64,000 nucleotides of DNA from Straminergon stramineum (Eukaryota; Streptophyta; Bryopsida; Hypnales; Calliergonaceae), in assembly GCA_963920665.1 (NCBI GenBank), contig OY987272.1, positions 5,895,001-5,959,000 of the forward strand. Reading direction: 5' to 3'. How positions within the stretch are numbered: the stretch's first letter is position 1; each line of letters begins with the position of its first letter. Shown here piece by piece: positions 1-11,569 of the stretch. The notes under the pieces are model-generated. The model did no database searches. It worked only from the letters and a program-made list of their open reading frames with translations, and was not told where the DNA came from. Made by a program: the position numbers and the translations under genes.

Positions 1-3000
1 TTTTTGTAGAAAATAAATTTTGGATATTTTTCAATTCAAATTAAGTGTGAAAGGAAATTTAATCCAACTATGTGCCACATAAGAGGAAAATGAGTTAGTT
101 CATGTATAAGATGGAGGGGAAATTAGCCAATTCAAAATTCACTACCAAAGGAAAATGATGACTTTTATAAGATGGACAAAGGCAAGAACCTAATAAAATT
201 TAGGCTTGGATGGATATATTCTTCATGAAAGCTTTTGGCCTAAATTTTTTGAATATTTTCTAGATGTTGGTGTTGGATTATTATATTTCCGTGTATTGAA
301 GGTAAGAGGCAATCTAGAATTTTGGGAGGTTGTAAATGAGCAAGGCAATTGAAAGATCCACGTTTTGATTTCTTCAAGAATAAATGTAAATAAGGATTTA
401 GCCTTACTTTGGGTAAGAGTATTTGGGCCTTATATTAGCACTTGAAAGAGTGCTTTTGGCCAAAATTTGCAATATTTAAGAGTTTATAGTGTCAAAAAAG
501 AAGAAGATGATCGAGGACTTCAAATGGCATGTATCTTTTCTATCCTAAGGATTTTTTGGTTAGGTACTAGTTCTTTTGAAGGGGGGGTAGTTCAAGAAGA
601 TGACTGGCCTATTCTATAGAATGAGTGATGTCAATATTAGGAAAATTGCATTTAGAAAAGAAAAAGAAAAAGTGTCAAAACATGGTCTTTTGGCATTCAA
701 AAATTTGAAGTGCGTGAGGCTTCAAATCATTGTCATTCTGCTATTCATTAAGGTGGATACCCCCAAACCACCACTTTTTGCTACTATACCTAATTGCTAT
801 TATATTACTAGTCAAATTTCATATTTTCTTATTGGCAAGTGGAAAGAGGTTCTAAAAACCAAAAGAAACATGACATTTGGATACTATATGCAAAAGTTAT
901 AGGTCAAGTTTATTGTGGTAGATGTTCTAAAATCACTTCTTTAAAATATGTACATATTGATTTTAGAGATGTATAGAGAGCCTTACCTCCCAATTGCACT
1001 TCCTTGAATTGAAAAATGATAGAAAAATCATGACCAAATTGTCCAAACCCTAGCAAATATTCAATCTACAATCAATTATAGAAGAAATTTTCAATTTCTA
1101 GCTTCAAATCCTTATTGAAAAATATTAGTTTGTATTTTGGTTGATCTAGCCATGTGGATATGATCTATGAATCATATTTTATAACTATTGTTTTCGAGTC
1201 ATCATTAGAATTGTTCTTTTAAGCTGTATTTTATAATACATCTTCACAATTTTGCAAGTCTAGACTCACTTGGTCCTTTAGGGGTTAAATAATCTTTCAG
1301 CCATTGATTACAAATTGATTCCAATTTTTCCAAATGTAATCGTCCATTTAATATTCTCTACGAGTTTGAGAGCTTTAGAGTATAATATCTCTAGTTTGCA
1401 AGGCATATAACTCATTCATCTTACTTTGTGCATTTTGCTAGAAAAATTTATGGTCGAGAGGGCATTCCCAATCTTTTGATTAATGACTTTTGCTTTTGGG
1501 AGACTACTATTGGGAGACTAATATGACATTGATTCTATTAAATACCCCAAGTCTAATTTATTTCTATCACTACTACAACTATAATGGATTTAAGATGATT
1601 CCTCGGTAAGAATTACTAAAATGTTGTTTTTAATGGTCAAGTTGGTTGTGTGTGATAAATATGTTGCAAGTCCTTAATGCTAATTAGTCATGACATTACT
1701 AAATATTTATCCTCTTTGGCCACTAGTTAGTAAAAGATCAAATTGTTTGTGTATAATTAGTATATGCCAAGTTTACAATACTAAATGGCCAATGTATTAC
1801 TGAAAATTTGTCATTTTTATTCAATTGGTTATTATTTAAATAGATACCTTATGTCATACAACTTTCAAAAAGATCTTTTATTTCACATATGAAGCAAGAT
1901 ACAATAAGGCACTAAGGTTTCTCACCACCAACCATTAAATAAGGAATTCAAACCCCACACCAACTTGAAGTTTTCTTTAAGTTATGTGACCTTTGATTAT
2001 GAAATTTCTGACTAAATATTTCACCCTTTCTCTTGTAGTTTATTCACTACCCCAAGAGAGTCTTTATTTTCAATTGTCTTCATGCTAATGTTATTATTAA
2101 TTATGTTATTGGGCAATCTATTTGAATGAAAGGTAGCTTGCCCCACAAAGTCAACTTTTGGGTTTTTTTGGTCAATTTTTATAATCTTTCAATTATAGCA
2201 TGCAAATTCTATTGTAGTTTATCATAATCTAAACTCTAAACAAAAAGGTTTCAAATCATTCATGCAATTACAATGGACAAATTTCTCAAAACATTTCTTC
2301 AATTCTTTTAGTCTCAAATTTCATATTTGCAACACCTTTCTTGTCACATGCCTCCCTTTGACCTTTAGGGGGGTAATTGTCAAGTTCGTGTACATTCATC
2401 TAAACTAGTAATGCAACATTTGTAGTACTACCTTGTTGCATGACAAAACGTAGTATTTTCTTTAGTTTGGTAGAACTAGATTCTAAACTTGATTTATTTA
2501 TGGTCTTTCCAAATTTGAATGGAAATTTGTCAAGATGGAAATATGACCATCTATTTGGTGAGAAAGTGATAGATAACATTGTGATACAATAATTTGCATT
2601 AGTTTAATATAATAGATGTAGCGATATCATCCTACTTTCAATTTTCAAATTCTTTTGAGTGATTTCTCTCTATTTTCTTCATTCAAAATTAGAAAATATG
2701 CTCTTACAAAATATTCTGATTTTTTTCTCAAAATTGCCACTCTTAGAGAAATTGTCACAAACAATAACCCTACCACATACAAATCCTATGCCATAGAATA
2801 AGAGACTAACCTCAATTGCATCCCACACCCAATCCATGATTTTATTTTCCCAAAAATTCAATACAACACTAAGGTAGGAAGTTCATAAAAGTGAACATTT
2901 AATTACCAGCTAATTTACAATTTGGGTGACTTTTGACCTCTTTGAATATTTTTCTAAAAAAATTCTTTGAAAGATAAAAATGAAATCTTCCTCGAGTTGT

Positions 3001-3856
3001 TTCATATTCTAGGACCTTCAGGGAATCCATTGTGAATTTTGAAGTTGGAATCACACTAGAGTCACTACAAGCATCCACCCCCTAACATGTTCACCCTTGG
3101 TACATTCGAAAGCAAAATGTACCTCTCCATCCCCAAATGCTGCAAATGTAGAGCCTGGTGGCTTCATGGATCCAAAACCTCCCTCCCTAACTGAGCAGAA
3201 CGTCAACACGTACCAACACTCAAGAAGAATGACACATCATGAAAAAAACAAGTTTTTCTTTCATAATTTTGCACCCATTCAAAGCTTCTGCACCACATAC
3301 TCACCCATATGGACATCACTCAGTCACTCACTCCAAATAAAGAAAAACCCAAAATTTCCTTCTCCATTGTTGAAATTTGATAGACGGAAATCCCAAACAA
3401 AAGAAAACTAACAAAGTATTATTCCTGTGAGTCCCACAGATGAGTGGAAGCTCAATTGCTCTCTCATCAGATATAATGCAGGAGGACTGCAATATATCAG
3501 TCTGACAGCCGCAATAATGAAGAAGCCAGTACTGTATAATGCATCATTCAACACTTTTCCTGTCCAAGTTCTGTTGCAGAATTGTCATCGTCTTCCTGGA
3601 AATGATTGTCTTTCAACTCCAGGACCAATGCTTCTGTGTATTGCACCAAGACAACAACCTTCTGATTTGTGCAAGTAGCATTCTCTACTCACACAGACTC
3701 TAACTTAGTTAGATGATCTGAGGTTGTAAGTTTCGAAGCTCTTTTTGCAGCTTTGGGTTTTGCCCAGTTTGCTGTTGGCAAGTTAGTGAGTGTTTGTTGT
3801 TTGGGTACCGGTTCGATTGGGGTCTTGTTGTTGTTGTTGAAGTGGTTTGAACGGCT
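1..3856. other. AT-rich gene-free stretch
   Basis: No open frame here shows a recognisable domain, a good splice pattern or coding-like composition, and the sequence is AT-rich throughout. A right-end-like copy of the TTAA element family (CTTTAGGGGTTAA) lies at about 1276-1288, but I found no partner end. A copy of the TAAGGTAGGA family starts at 2870. The last 300 bases or so before 3857 become more GC-balanced and probably hold the promoter and 5' UTR of the GPI-anchored protein gene. Confidence 0.6.
2870..3125 (+). repeat. Partial copy of TAAGGTAGGA inverted-repeat element
   Basis: The stretch starts with TAAGGTAGGAAGTTCATAAA and can be followed base by base against 35971-36230. Shared landmarks include the run around TTTTTCT..TTCTTTGAAAGA, the GTTTCATA..TTGG block and TTTTGAAGT. 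Only the left terminus is recognisable here, so this copy is eroded or truncated on the right. Confidence 0.55.
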
Positions 3857-5946
3857 ATGGCATCTAGTGGAGGGGTGGCGATGAAGATCGTGCTGATTTG
3901 TTGCTGCTGGGCGATCGTCATCCAGTCTGCTCTTGCGGATGGTAACGTACTCTAGCTTTTTCTTCTTACAAACTGTAGTTTTACGTATTCTCTGTGTTGT
4001 TGCTTTTGAGATTTTTCCTCGGCTTTGTGTTTGCCTGCTATGGCGCGGGGTGGTGTTTCGCTTTGGAGACGGGACTGCACTTTAGGACGAAATTAGTTGA
4101 AAATGAGGAATCTGAAAAAGAATGATTCTTGTGGGTAGACGTAGTTTTCGTATTAATGTGGTTGGTTTTCAAGCTTATGTAGTTTCGACTGCAGTTTATC
4201 AAGAAATTTAGACCGGTTTAGGAATGACAGAGTATCAATGTCCAGGTTTCTGGAAAAGGAGCTAGAGCGCATCATGGATTCTGTGATCTTGAACGACTGC
4301 TCGCTAGTTGCACCATTTGTTTAACAATGCTACTACTGCCTTTTGTCCAGAAGGTCGCTTTGGGTCTTTTGAAGCACAACAAGAGTCTGTTAGCTATTGA
4401 TTAGCTTAAATGTAGAAAAATTCACTTTTTGCCGTGATCAAGATTAGGGCTGGTACTCATGGATCGGACCCGTTTTCTTTTCCCAGAAGTGGCTATGAGC
4501 AGGTAACTGGGTTTAGAGTGAAATTTGGGTTTTTTGTGGAGCTTTTAGATTACATTACAATGAGAGTCTTCTCCATGCTTTTGCGGGGAGGTCGCCCAAT
4601 TATCACAGTGATCGTATGGAAGACTCCCAAGATTCTCTTTATAAGCGTGTCTAGAAACCCCCCATCTAATATTACTGAAAACCCAGTTAGCAAATTATCC
4701 TACACTTGGCTAGCTGCCGTGATCCAAAGCCCTAAACACAAGTAATTTTGTAATGTAGACCTCATCTCCTCTGCACATTGTCACAAAGATTCAGAGTAAT
4801 GTAGTCAAGACGGTATTTCTTCTGCATTTGTCTTCTCACCACGCACTCCAACTGACCTAAACATTCTTCTAATTAGCAGAAGCCTTCGGACTTCGAATGC
4901 TGGTCAGCTTGATTTGAGAGAATTCTTGAGAGAATTAACATGAGATCTGAATAGGCACAAATTTTGAGAGTGTATCAGAGGGACACTAGAATGTTATGGA
5001 GGTCATCAACTACTTGCGAGCCACTAAACGTATGCCTTCATATGCTCTTCATATATACTTCACGTACCGTTCACAAGTAACAAGGTCGAGACTCCATTAA
5101 CCAGAAACGGTACATTAGAGGCACCAGTGACGAGCTTTGATTTGTGCTAAATGTGAAAATACTTACTCTATCGACATTTCATATTTTGCAATTGATTTTT
5201 AGCACAATCCAAAATAAATATGCAATTTAAAGACAGTGCACGTTTCTACTTAGCTAGATTGTTGTAGGGAAAGGTTCCAGGTTCACCTGTGTGGTGAATG
5301 GAATCTCTCCCTTACTGTATGAATGGAGACTTTACATTACCAAGTTCCCATAACAAATCTAAAACCCTAGGTAGCTAGCTGACATTCCATTCCATTGTGA
5401 GCTGCAGGGAATGACCAGTTTCTGGACGACATCAACCAATACCGCCAGTCTCTGTCCCTGCCCGCGTTCGCCACCAACTCTGGCGCTTCCTGCGTGGCCC
5501 AACAAGTTGCCGAGCAATTCAAGGGCACCCCTTGCACCAACACCTCTGGCACGGCCACCGTGTCGGGGTTGGAACCCCAACTGGACGAGTCCCTGCTATC
5601 CAAGTGCAAACTGCAGCTGGTGAACGTGAAGGATGGATTCACAGGTCCAACATGTGTCCCTGCAGGCACCAGCGCCGTCAATGCACCCAAGCTGGCGGCC
5701 AACAGCATCACTATGTCGCCTGCTTACACGGAGTATGTGAACGACACCAAATTTGTTTCCGCGGGGGTAGGATCGGTGGATAACGCCTGGTTCGTGCTGG
5801 TGCTAGCGACGAAAGACAGTGGGGGCAACTACCTGAACCAGGACTTGGACCCCTCCGACAACCACGCCTCGGCCTTATTGAGTGCTGGCTTGGGTCTCGT
5901 CTCCATTGTAGTAGCCTCGTTTGTGTCCACGTTTCTTCTGGCTTGA
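3857..5946 (+). CDS. Uncharacterised GPI-anchored protein (At5g19230/At3g06035-like)
   Basis: Two exons, 3857-3941 and 5408-5946, give 207 residues; the 1466-bp intron has GT-AG ends and the phase agrees. Residues 1-28 (MASSGGVAMKIVLICC..ALA) are a signal peptide. The mature part starts NDQFLDDINQYRQSLSLP and carries paired Cys (SCVAQQVAEQF, PCTNTSG, SKCKLQL, PTCVPAG), as in the plant uGPI-anchored family. The C terminus ends in a small-residue omega region and a hydrophobic tail (SAGLGLVSIVVASFVSTFLLA), typical of a GPI-attachment signal. The family is expected at the outer face of the plasma membrane; its biochemical role is unknown. Exon 2 is markedly GC-rich and C-biased compared with its surroundings. 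The 3' end is repeated four more times downstream. Confidence 0.88.
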
Positions 5947-7890
5947 TCGAGCTGCCACACACTCCTAGCAACGTACTGTTACGATCGCCTTCTAGCTAGA
6001 TTCATTTTGGTAGATCTATCATTTTGGTTGCAGAAGATGGCTTAATTAGCTAGGTCATTAATTAATTCGAGGGAGCAACTTTGTGTGTAATGACTGAGTA
6101 TCTAAGATTTGGTTGAGGAATTGAAGTTGCGATCGATTGAGTGTGGTACGTTTATGATTTATGAGAGACAGATTTCATATGTACTAGCTAGCTGTGAGGT
6201 TTTTTGGGATCCGCGAATTCAGATTTCAGATGTGGAAATCAGAATTAGTCCGGAATTATTGGACTCCTCATCCTATGCTTTTGCCTTCATTGAGTGCTAG
6301 TTTGGGTTCCGTCTCGGTGGTAGCTAGCCCCTCTCTCTCTCTCGTGTCTACTTTTCTTCTTGTTTGGGCTTCCACTCTTGTTTGATCGTCTTCTTCAATT
6401 GGCAGATATGGTCGCAGAAGATGGCTTAGCTAGGTCATTGATGCAAGGAGGGAGCATCTTTGCGTATGCTGACGATCTAAGATTTGGTTTATGAAGTTGC
6501 AATTGAGTGCGGTACGATTATATATGATTCAGGAGAGAGAAAGCTTTCGCATGTGCCAGTGAGGGGTTTGGGACCAGCTAATTCAGATTCCAGATGATTG
6601 TGAAAATCAGAACCAGGTCGGAACTAATGAATTTGGGTGCTGGTTTGAGTCTCTTCTTGGTGGAAGCCATTCTCTTTCTTGTATCTACTTGTCCTCTTGA
6701 GCTTCCGGCCACTCTTGCTTGAGCTTCCGAGCCTTCGATCTTCATATTGGTAGACCTCTCTGGTTGCAGAAAATGGCTTAGCTAGGTCATTAATTCAAAG
6801 AGGGAACATCCTTTTTTCTGTGTGTCGATCATGATGAAAGACTTGGTCCTCTTAATTGAGGAAGTTGCGATGGAGTGTGGTTCATGATTCATGAGAGAAA
6901 AATTTCTTCTGCACTCCGGAGGGATTTTGAACCAGTGAATTAAGGACTGAATGCAGATTCGGTTTGTGAAAGTCATGGTAGTATTTTCCTTCATTGTGGA
7001 GCAGAAGAGAACAGTCTCAGCATGTAGTAGCAATTAATCTTTACCTCCTCATGTCTCCTGGTTTGGGTCTCGTCTCCTTTGTGAAGCGTCTGTTGTGTGG
7101 CCACCTTTCTCCTTGCCTGAGCTTCCACTCCTATTTGTTCTCCTTCTTCGTTTTGGCAGATCTTGTTGCAGAAGATGGTTTCATTATAACCGTACCTAGC
7201 TCATTAATTCAAGGAGAGAGCATCTTTGTGTGATGACGATCTAAAATTTCCAAGTTGTGGACATTGCAATTGGGTGCGAGAGAAAGATTTCATTTCATTT
7301 GAATGTACTCGAGGGGGATTTTAGATCAGCTTATTCAGTTCCAGTTTGTTGAAATCTTTTACTCATTTGATTTTGTTACTGCATAGAGATCGATCCAGAG
7401 CAGTCTCAGTATGTAGTAGCAATCTTCACTTGAGGTGGGTACGTACACCCCAAATCGCACCACCATCCTCACTTTGTGTACATCCCCAAAATTATGTGGA
7501 AGAAATGATTTCAGAACATCTTTTCTTGAAATAAAAAGTTTGACCCTCCGTAACTTTTGCATATGGGATCCAAATGTTTGGGTGCATTGGAACCTCCTTT
7601 CACTTGCCTGTAGTAAAAAGTGGCAGTTTCCACGGGTACCCACCTTAGAAAAGCCTCCTAGTTTGCATCTCATCTCCATTGTAGCCTCTTTTTTGTCCAC
7701 TTTCAATTCCTTCTTACTTGAACTAGTGCAACTCAACCTTCTTGATTTTGGTAGAGTTGGTTGCTGGAGGATGGCTTAGATCATTAATTAAACAAGGAAG
7801 TGTCTTTGAGTGTGATGAAGATCTAAGACTTTGTTGAGGAAGTTGAGTGATGGTGGTGATTTGTGAGAGATTTTTTTTTCATATATGCTA
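5880..7890 (+). repeat. Tandem array of the GPI-gene 3' end (five copies)
   Basis: The end of the coding exon plus the 3' UTR recurs in direct orientation. The hydrophobic-tail segment (TTGGGTCTCGTCTCC and variants) appears near 5890, 6302, 6645, 7063 and 7667. The following 3'-UTR block (TTGCAGAAGATGGCTTAG.. then a TCATTAATT-like run, GATCTAAGATTTGG and GAAGTTGCGAT) appears near 6029, 6414, 6772, 7172 and 7768. Spacing is about 360-400 bp, and about 600 bp for the last interval. Only the first copy is attached to the full gene; the rest lack the Cys-rich domain and are broken by stops. The array looks like repeated unequal duplication followed by decay. Confidence 0.8.
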
Positions 7891-8329
7891 CACTAATAAT
7901 GCTTTTTAGTGTTTTCCTAAACTAATTGTTTAGACATGTTGTAGAAGTTTTGATACTTCATGAATATTACTGAGAGTATAGATGTCAATATTCTTCAAAG
8001 AAGGGAATCATTCTCTACAAACATAGTTGGTAAAAATATTCATTATGAATAAAAATTTATACACTATAGCATTTTCAAACCTATTAGTGTAGTGAGGGTT
8101 TTCAAATAAGTGCAACCAAATTTAAATATTAGATATGAAAATGTTTGTTGATCAAATTTTTGTTTAGGAAAGAATAATTTCAAAACGAAATTGCAATCTT
8201 TACCTACTCATGATTCAAAGCTTGGAATTTGATTGACATATTACAGCACCTAGTGGGTAGGGTCTACATTCTTTGCCAAATATTTATTTATTGCCTATAA
8301 CCATAGAAAGTGTCTATAATGTAGACTCC

Positions 8330-8566
8330 TATAGTAAATAGTAAAATTAGGTTGCCTTAACAATTAGGTTGTCTTACACCAAGAAAACTACTCTACAAGC
8401 CATCAAAGTCAACAAATATTTATACAAATATTTCCATATGTACACACAAAGGTTCATGAGTCCCTATTTCAAAAGTAGTGCATTCTTATACAATAGCTGA
8501 AAAGATTTACATAGTGCCGAATGTTGAGAAATTGGTGTGGGGCAGCCTAATTTCACTATTTTGTGT
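8330..8566 (-). mobile_element. TA-flanked MITE, degenerate copy
   Basis: This segment is the reverse complement of most of the intact element at 14473-14725. Its right end keeps AGCCTAATTTCACTATTTTG followed by TGTA, and its left end is worn (AGTAAAATTAGGTTGCC). Internal matches include AAAGTAGTGCATTCTT and GCCATCAAAGTCAACAAATA. It contains no coding sequence. The flanks (CATAGAAAGTGTCTATAATG and CTCATACT..-like sequence to about 8615) resemble the 58466-58698 family, so it may be nested in that element. Confidence 0.6.
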
Positions 8567-8690
8567 AGGCTCATGGGGCAGCTCATAGATTCTATACTCA
8601 CATGCTAGCACTCCGCATTACTTGCTAGAAGCCTTCAGTCTTTTCTATTGATAGGCAAACACGTGATCAAAATTCGAACTCGTCGCTGTT

Positions 8691-8939
8691 TTAGGACGAT
8701 GATCCAGCCACGGCGGTGGCTTCTGTTTCTGCTGCTGCTGCTGGCTCCACGAGCAACGACGTCCGCCGTTCTTCTTCCATCTTCTTTTCCCAGAGCTCAT
8801 CACACTTTGCTTTCGCCTTTAGCCACTCCTCAGCGTACGCATCCCACACGGCTTGATCGTCGTCGTCGTCGCTCCTTTGCACTCCCTCCTGAATCCTCTC
8901 TCGTTCGGAAGCTCTTTCCATACTACGACAATTATTCAT
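8691..8939 (-). CDS. Possible small acidic protein, 82 residues
   Basis: The minus-strand ORF starts at the ATG 8937-8939 (MNNCRSMERASERERIQEGV) and ends SSS-TAA. It contains a DDDDD run, then a helical charged stretch (AEEWLKAKAKCDELWEKKME) and an Ala-rich tail. Composition is coding-like and unlike the AT-rich surroundings. A TATA-like CATATATAG lies upstream on the same strand at about 9058-9066. The frame is open upstream of the chosen ATG without another ATG, so further exons are possible. I do not recognise the family. It could also be a chance frame in GC-rich regulatory DNA. Confidence 0.32.
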   Translation of the reverse strand: MNNCRSMERASERERIQEGVQRSDDDDDQAVWDAYAEEWLKAKAKCDELWEKKMEEERRTSLLVEPAAAAETEATAVAGSSS

Positions 8940-9099
8940 TCTCGATCGGTCTCTCTCAGACGCTGCTGATATCAATTGTATATATCGATCGCCAAACTTT
9001 GAATTGAACTTTGAAGCAGGAATCACCACACGTACTTCGGACAGAACTCTAATTTCTATATATGCCTCTCAAGCTTTGACATCGACAGCACAAGCTCGA

Positions 9100-9400
9100 T
9101 CTGCACCGGATAAGAAAATTAAGAAGGATCAATGCTGGCATGAGAGAACTGGCTAAATTTGAAAAATGGGAGATGGGTGTTGAGGAAGAGGCCGCTAAGT
9201 TATAAAATAGTGGCATTACTGAAGTGGAATAGCAGCGAAAGAACATATTTATGCTGGCAAGAGGAAGAGCTTGCAGACATGCAGCGGTCGACTTGGAGTC
9301 CACGACAAGAGGGAGAGCTTACAGACAGCGGCCGCCTTGAGTCACAGTGTGGTGGACGAAGTGAGAAGGAATTTGTTGTAGCCGTGAAGACGAAGGTTTA
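9100..9400 (+). pseudogene. Decayed coding-like fragment (charged helix)
   Basis: Reading + strand from about 9108 gives a charged helical run (RKLRRINAGMRELAKFEKWE, then MGVEEEAAKL). It is interrupted by TAA after KL and by TAG about 12 codons later, after which coding-like residues continue (QRKNIFMLARGRACRHAAVD). This pattern suggests an old coiled-coil gene fragment that has picked up stops. No family is recognised, and chance cannot be excluded. Confidence 0.25.
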
Positions 9401-9451
9401 GCACATAAACTATTTCAGAAACATAAGCTTTGTATGCACAATGTCCTAATA

Positions 9452-9608
9452 AGGTAACTCAGCCTATGACAAGCCAAATAGGAGCCAGCCCATCACAGAG
9501 AAAAATATTCTAGAGGTGTACATTTCAGAATTAGAATGTACACCACTACTGTAGTTTTGCCTATGATGGGCTGGTTCCCATTTGGCCTATCATAGGCTGA
9601 GTTACCTT
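9452..9608. mobile_element. Foldback MITE with ~45-bp arms
   Basis: The left arm starts AAGGTAACTCAGCCTATGA and reaches CCAGCCCATCA. The right arm starts TGATGGGCTGG and ends TCATAGGCTGAGTTACCTT. The arms are about 45 bp with a few mismatches, separated by about 65 bp. There is no ORF. A lone relative of one end (CCTGTCATAGGCAGGTTTACCTTA) is seen at about 50176-50199. Confidence 0.7.
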
Positions 9609-11569
9609 ACACTGTGAATAACCATATTTTTGTATCTTATAGATTTTTATAATTTAGACATTAGTACGAATTAGTTAGTGTTATTATTGAGGGGCACACT
9701 AATTGCATTATCTTAAGTAGTAGAAAAGGACTTACAAGATCAATCTATATTACTTGCCCAATGATGCTAGCCCATGAGCACACAAATGAGAGCCTACAAA
9801 CCTTGAATCTAGTTGTAATTATGTTTCTATAATCATTTAAAGGTGTTTATAAAAGATATACCTTTAAGATAGGTATATTATAGTCTATAACAAAGGTATG
9901 TACTGAAAAGTAGGAATATTTTGTTAATATTTTTTATGTCCATACATCAAATAAGTAAAAACTGCATAATAAATTTCCAAAAAATTTACCATTCATTTTT
10001 AGAATTGTCTTTCGCTGATTATAACCACCTAGTAAGGTACAGCATGTCCTTCTCAATGTCTCACTAATTTAAATTACCAACAATTCAGGCTCAAATATTA
10101 CCAAAGTGTGTTAATTTGCACTATTCTTTAGTAACACTAATTTTGCAGCTGACACTCTTTTGCACCCTTACTAATAGGATATGTCAGTGTAGTGAGATGG
10201 CTAATTACCACCTCATTAATCAGTGTAGCTAAATGAAGTTGAATTGTACTGAACTGAACTGAAAGTTTGAAGATGAAAATGACATGAAAATTCAATGTGA
10301 AGAGAAGGAACTCTCAGCTCACTGCTGGTGGATAGAAACTGAAAATTTCCTGATATATTATAAATGCATGTTGCGGTAGAACAGAAAAGTAATGGAATCC
10401 ATCAGTTCAATTTAAGAATGAAATTTCATATGTAAATTGATGTTTACAAAATGAGATTACACCACCGCATATATAATCAAATTGTACAAGTACGAAGGAA
10501 AATAATGAAATTTCATAAATTTCACAAATGAAAATATAAAATGAGTGAAAAGTACAGTACAGTGGGACACATTTGCAGCATATGCAGAAGTGTCATGAGG
10601 TGGTCACATCAAAGGGATTCGAGTGTAACGTGAAAAAACGAGTTTGGAAAGACGGGAGAGCTGCGGAATTAACAAGCACAATAATACCTCCTGTAATACT
10701 GGAAACTGGAAAGTAGACTGCTGCCTGCCGGTATACCAACAGACCAAAGGTGGTGGGAAAATCCACTTGTTTCCCCTTTCCAGTATGTAAATTGACAACA
10801 TATGCCAACCTTAGACTTTTGTTTGCAATGACGTAGAACTTCAGCAGGTGTAAGCTGCTGCTAATAGAGACTTCCTACTGCTCTGGTACCCAGATCAAGA
10901 GCCTACCCCGAAACCTGACAACTTCTACTCTGCATAAGAAACATCTCCCATTTTGCAATTCAAATTAAACGAAATAATGAAATCAGTGAGAAACTCCAAA
11001 ATTGTTAGTTCCCAGGCAGTACAAATGGGTGCTTGCCCAAGCCAGGCTTAAAAAATCTCATCGCAAAAACGAAACGCAGATCTGCCGTCAAATTGCAAAA
11101 TTGCACTGTTCCGTACTCATTCTCACCTTGCGTGCATTGCAGGATGAATCCAGGAAAAATGACCCGACTCTTTAAATGTTTTGAGATCTCTGCAGTAGAG
11201 TCCCACCACCACCACCACAAAAAGTTGACGACATCAGCACTGGAATACATGTTCCCTATTTTGTAGAAACTTGCACAATAATCAGCTCAATGCCGATAGG
11301 CACCAAATTACCCTTCTCGCTCCAGTAACTTAAAAGCGGTGATACCTCAACGTCAAATAGGAAGAGATGGGTAACACAACTTAGTGGGGAACTGTAATAT
11401 GATCTGCAAGTGGCCATTCTCTTTCGGATTGGTGTCTATCACGGTTAATGCAAACTCGAGTACGTTAAAAGGTAAGCACAAATTGAAAAGATGGAAATCA
11501 CAACGACCATTCACGAAGGAAAAACGTGTGTATTGTATCAATTTCAAGGCCAGACCCCAAGCGAGTGAA
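9609..11569. other. Gene-free stretch
   Basis: AT-rich DNA with no supportable gene. The segment 9765-9900 (CTAGCCCATGAGCACACAAA..) resembles one end of the 58466-58698 inverted-repeat family. The part from about 11000 probably includes the 3' UTR of the caprin-like gene that ends at 11570. Confidence 0.45.

Noticed and set aside
600..902. 100-residue + frame
   Set aside because: Lys/Ile/Phe-rich translation of AT-rich DNA with no conserved pattern.
3097..3678. Frames of 104 and 83 residues before the GPI gene
   Set aside because: No domain or homology feature; the first lies partly in a repeat copy, the second in probable promoter DNA.
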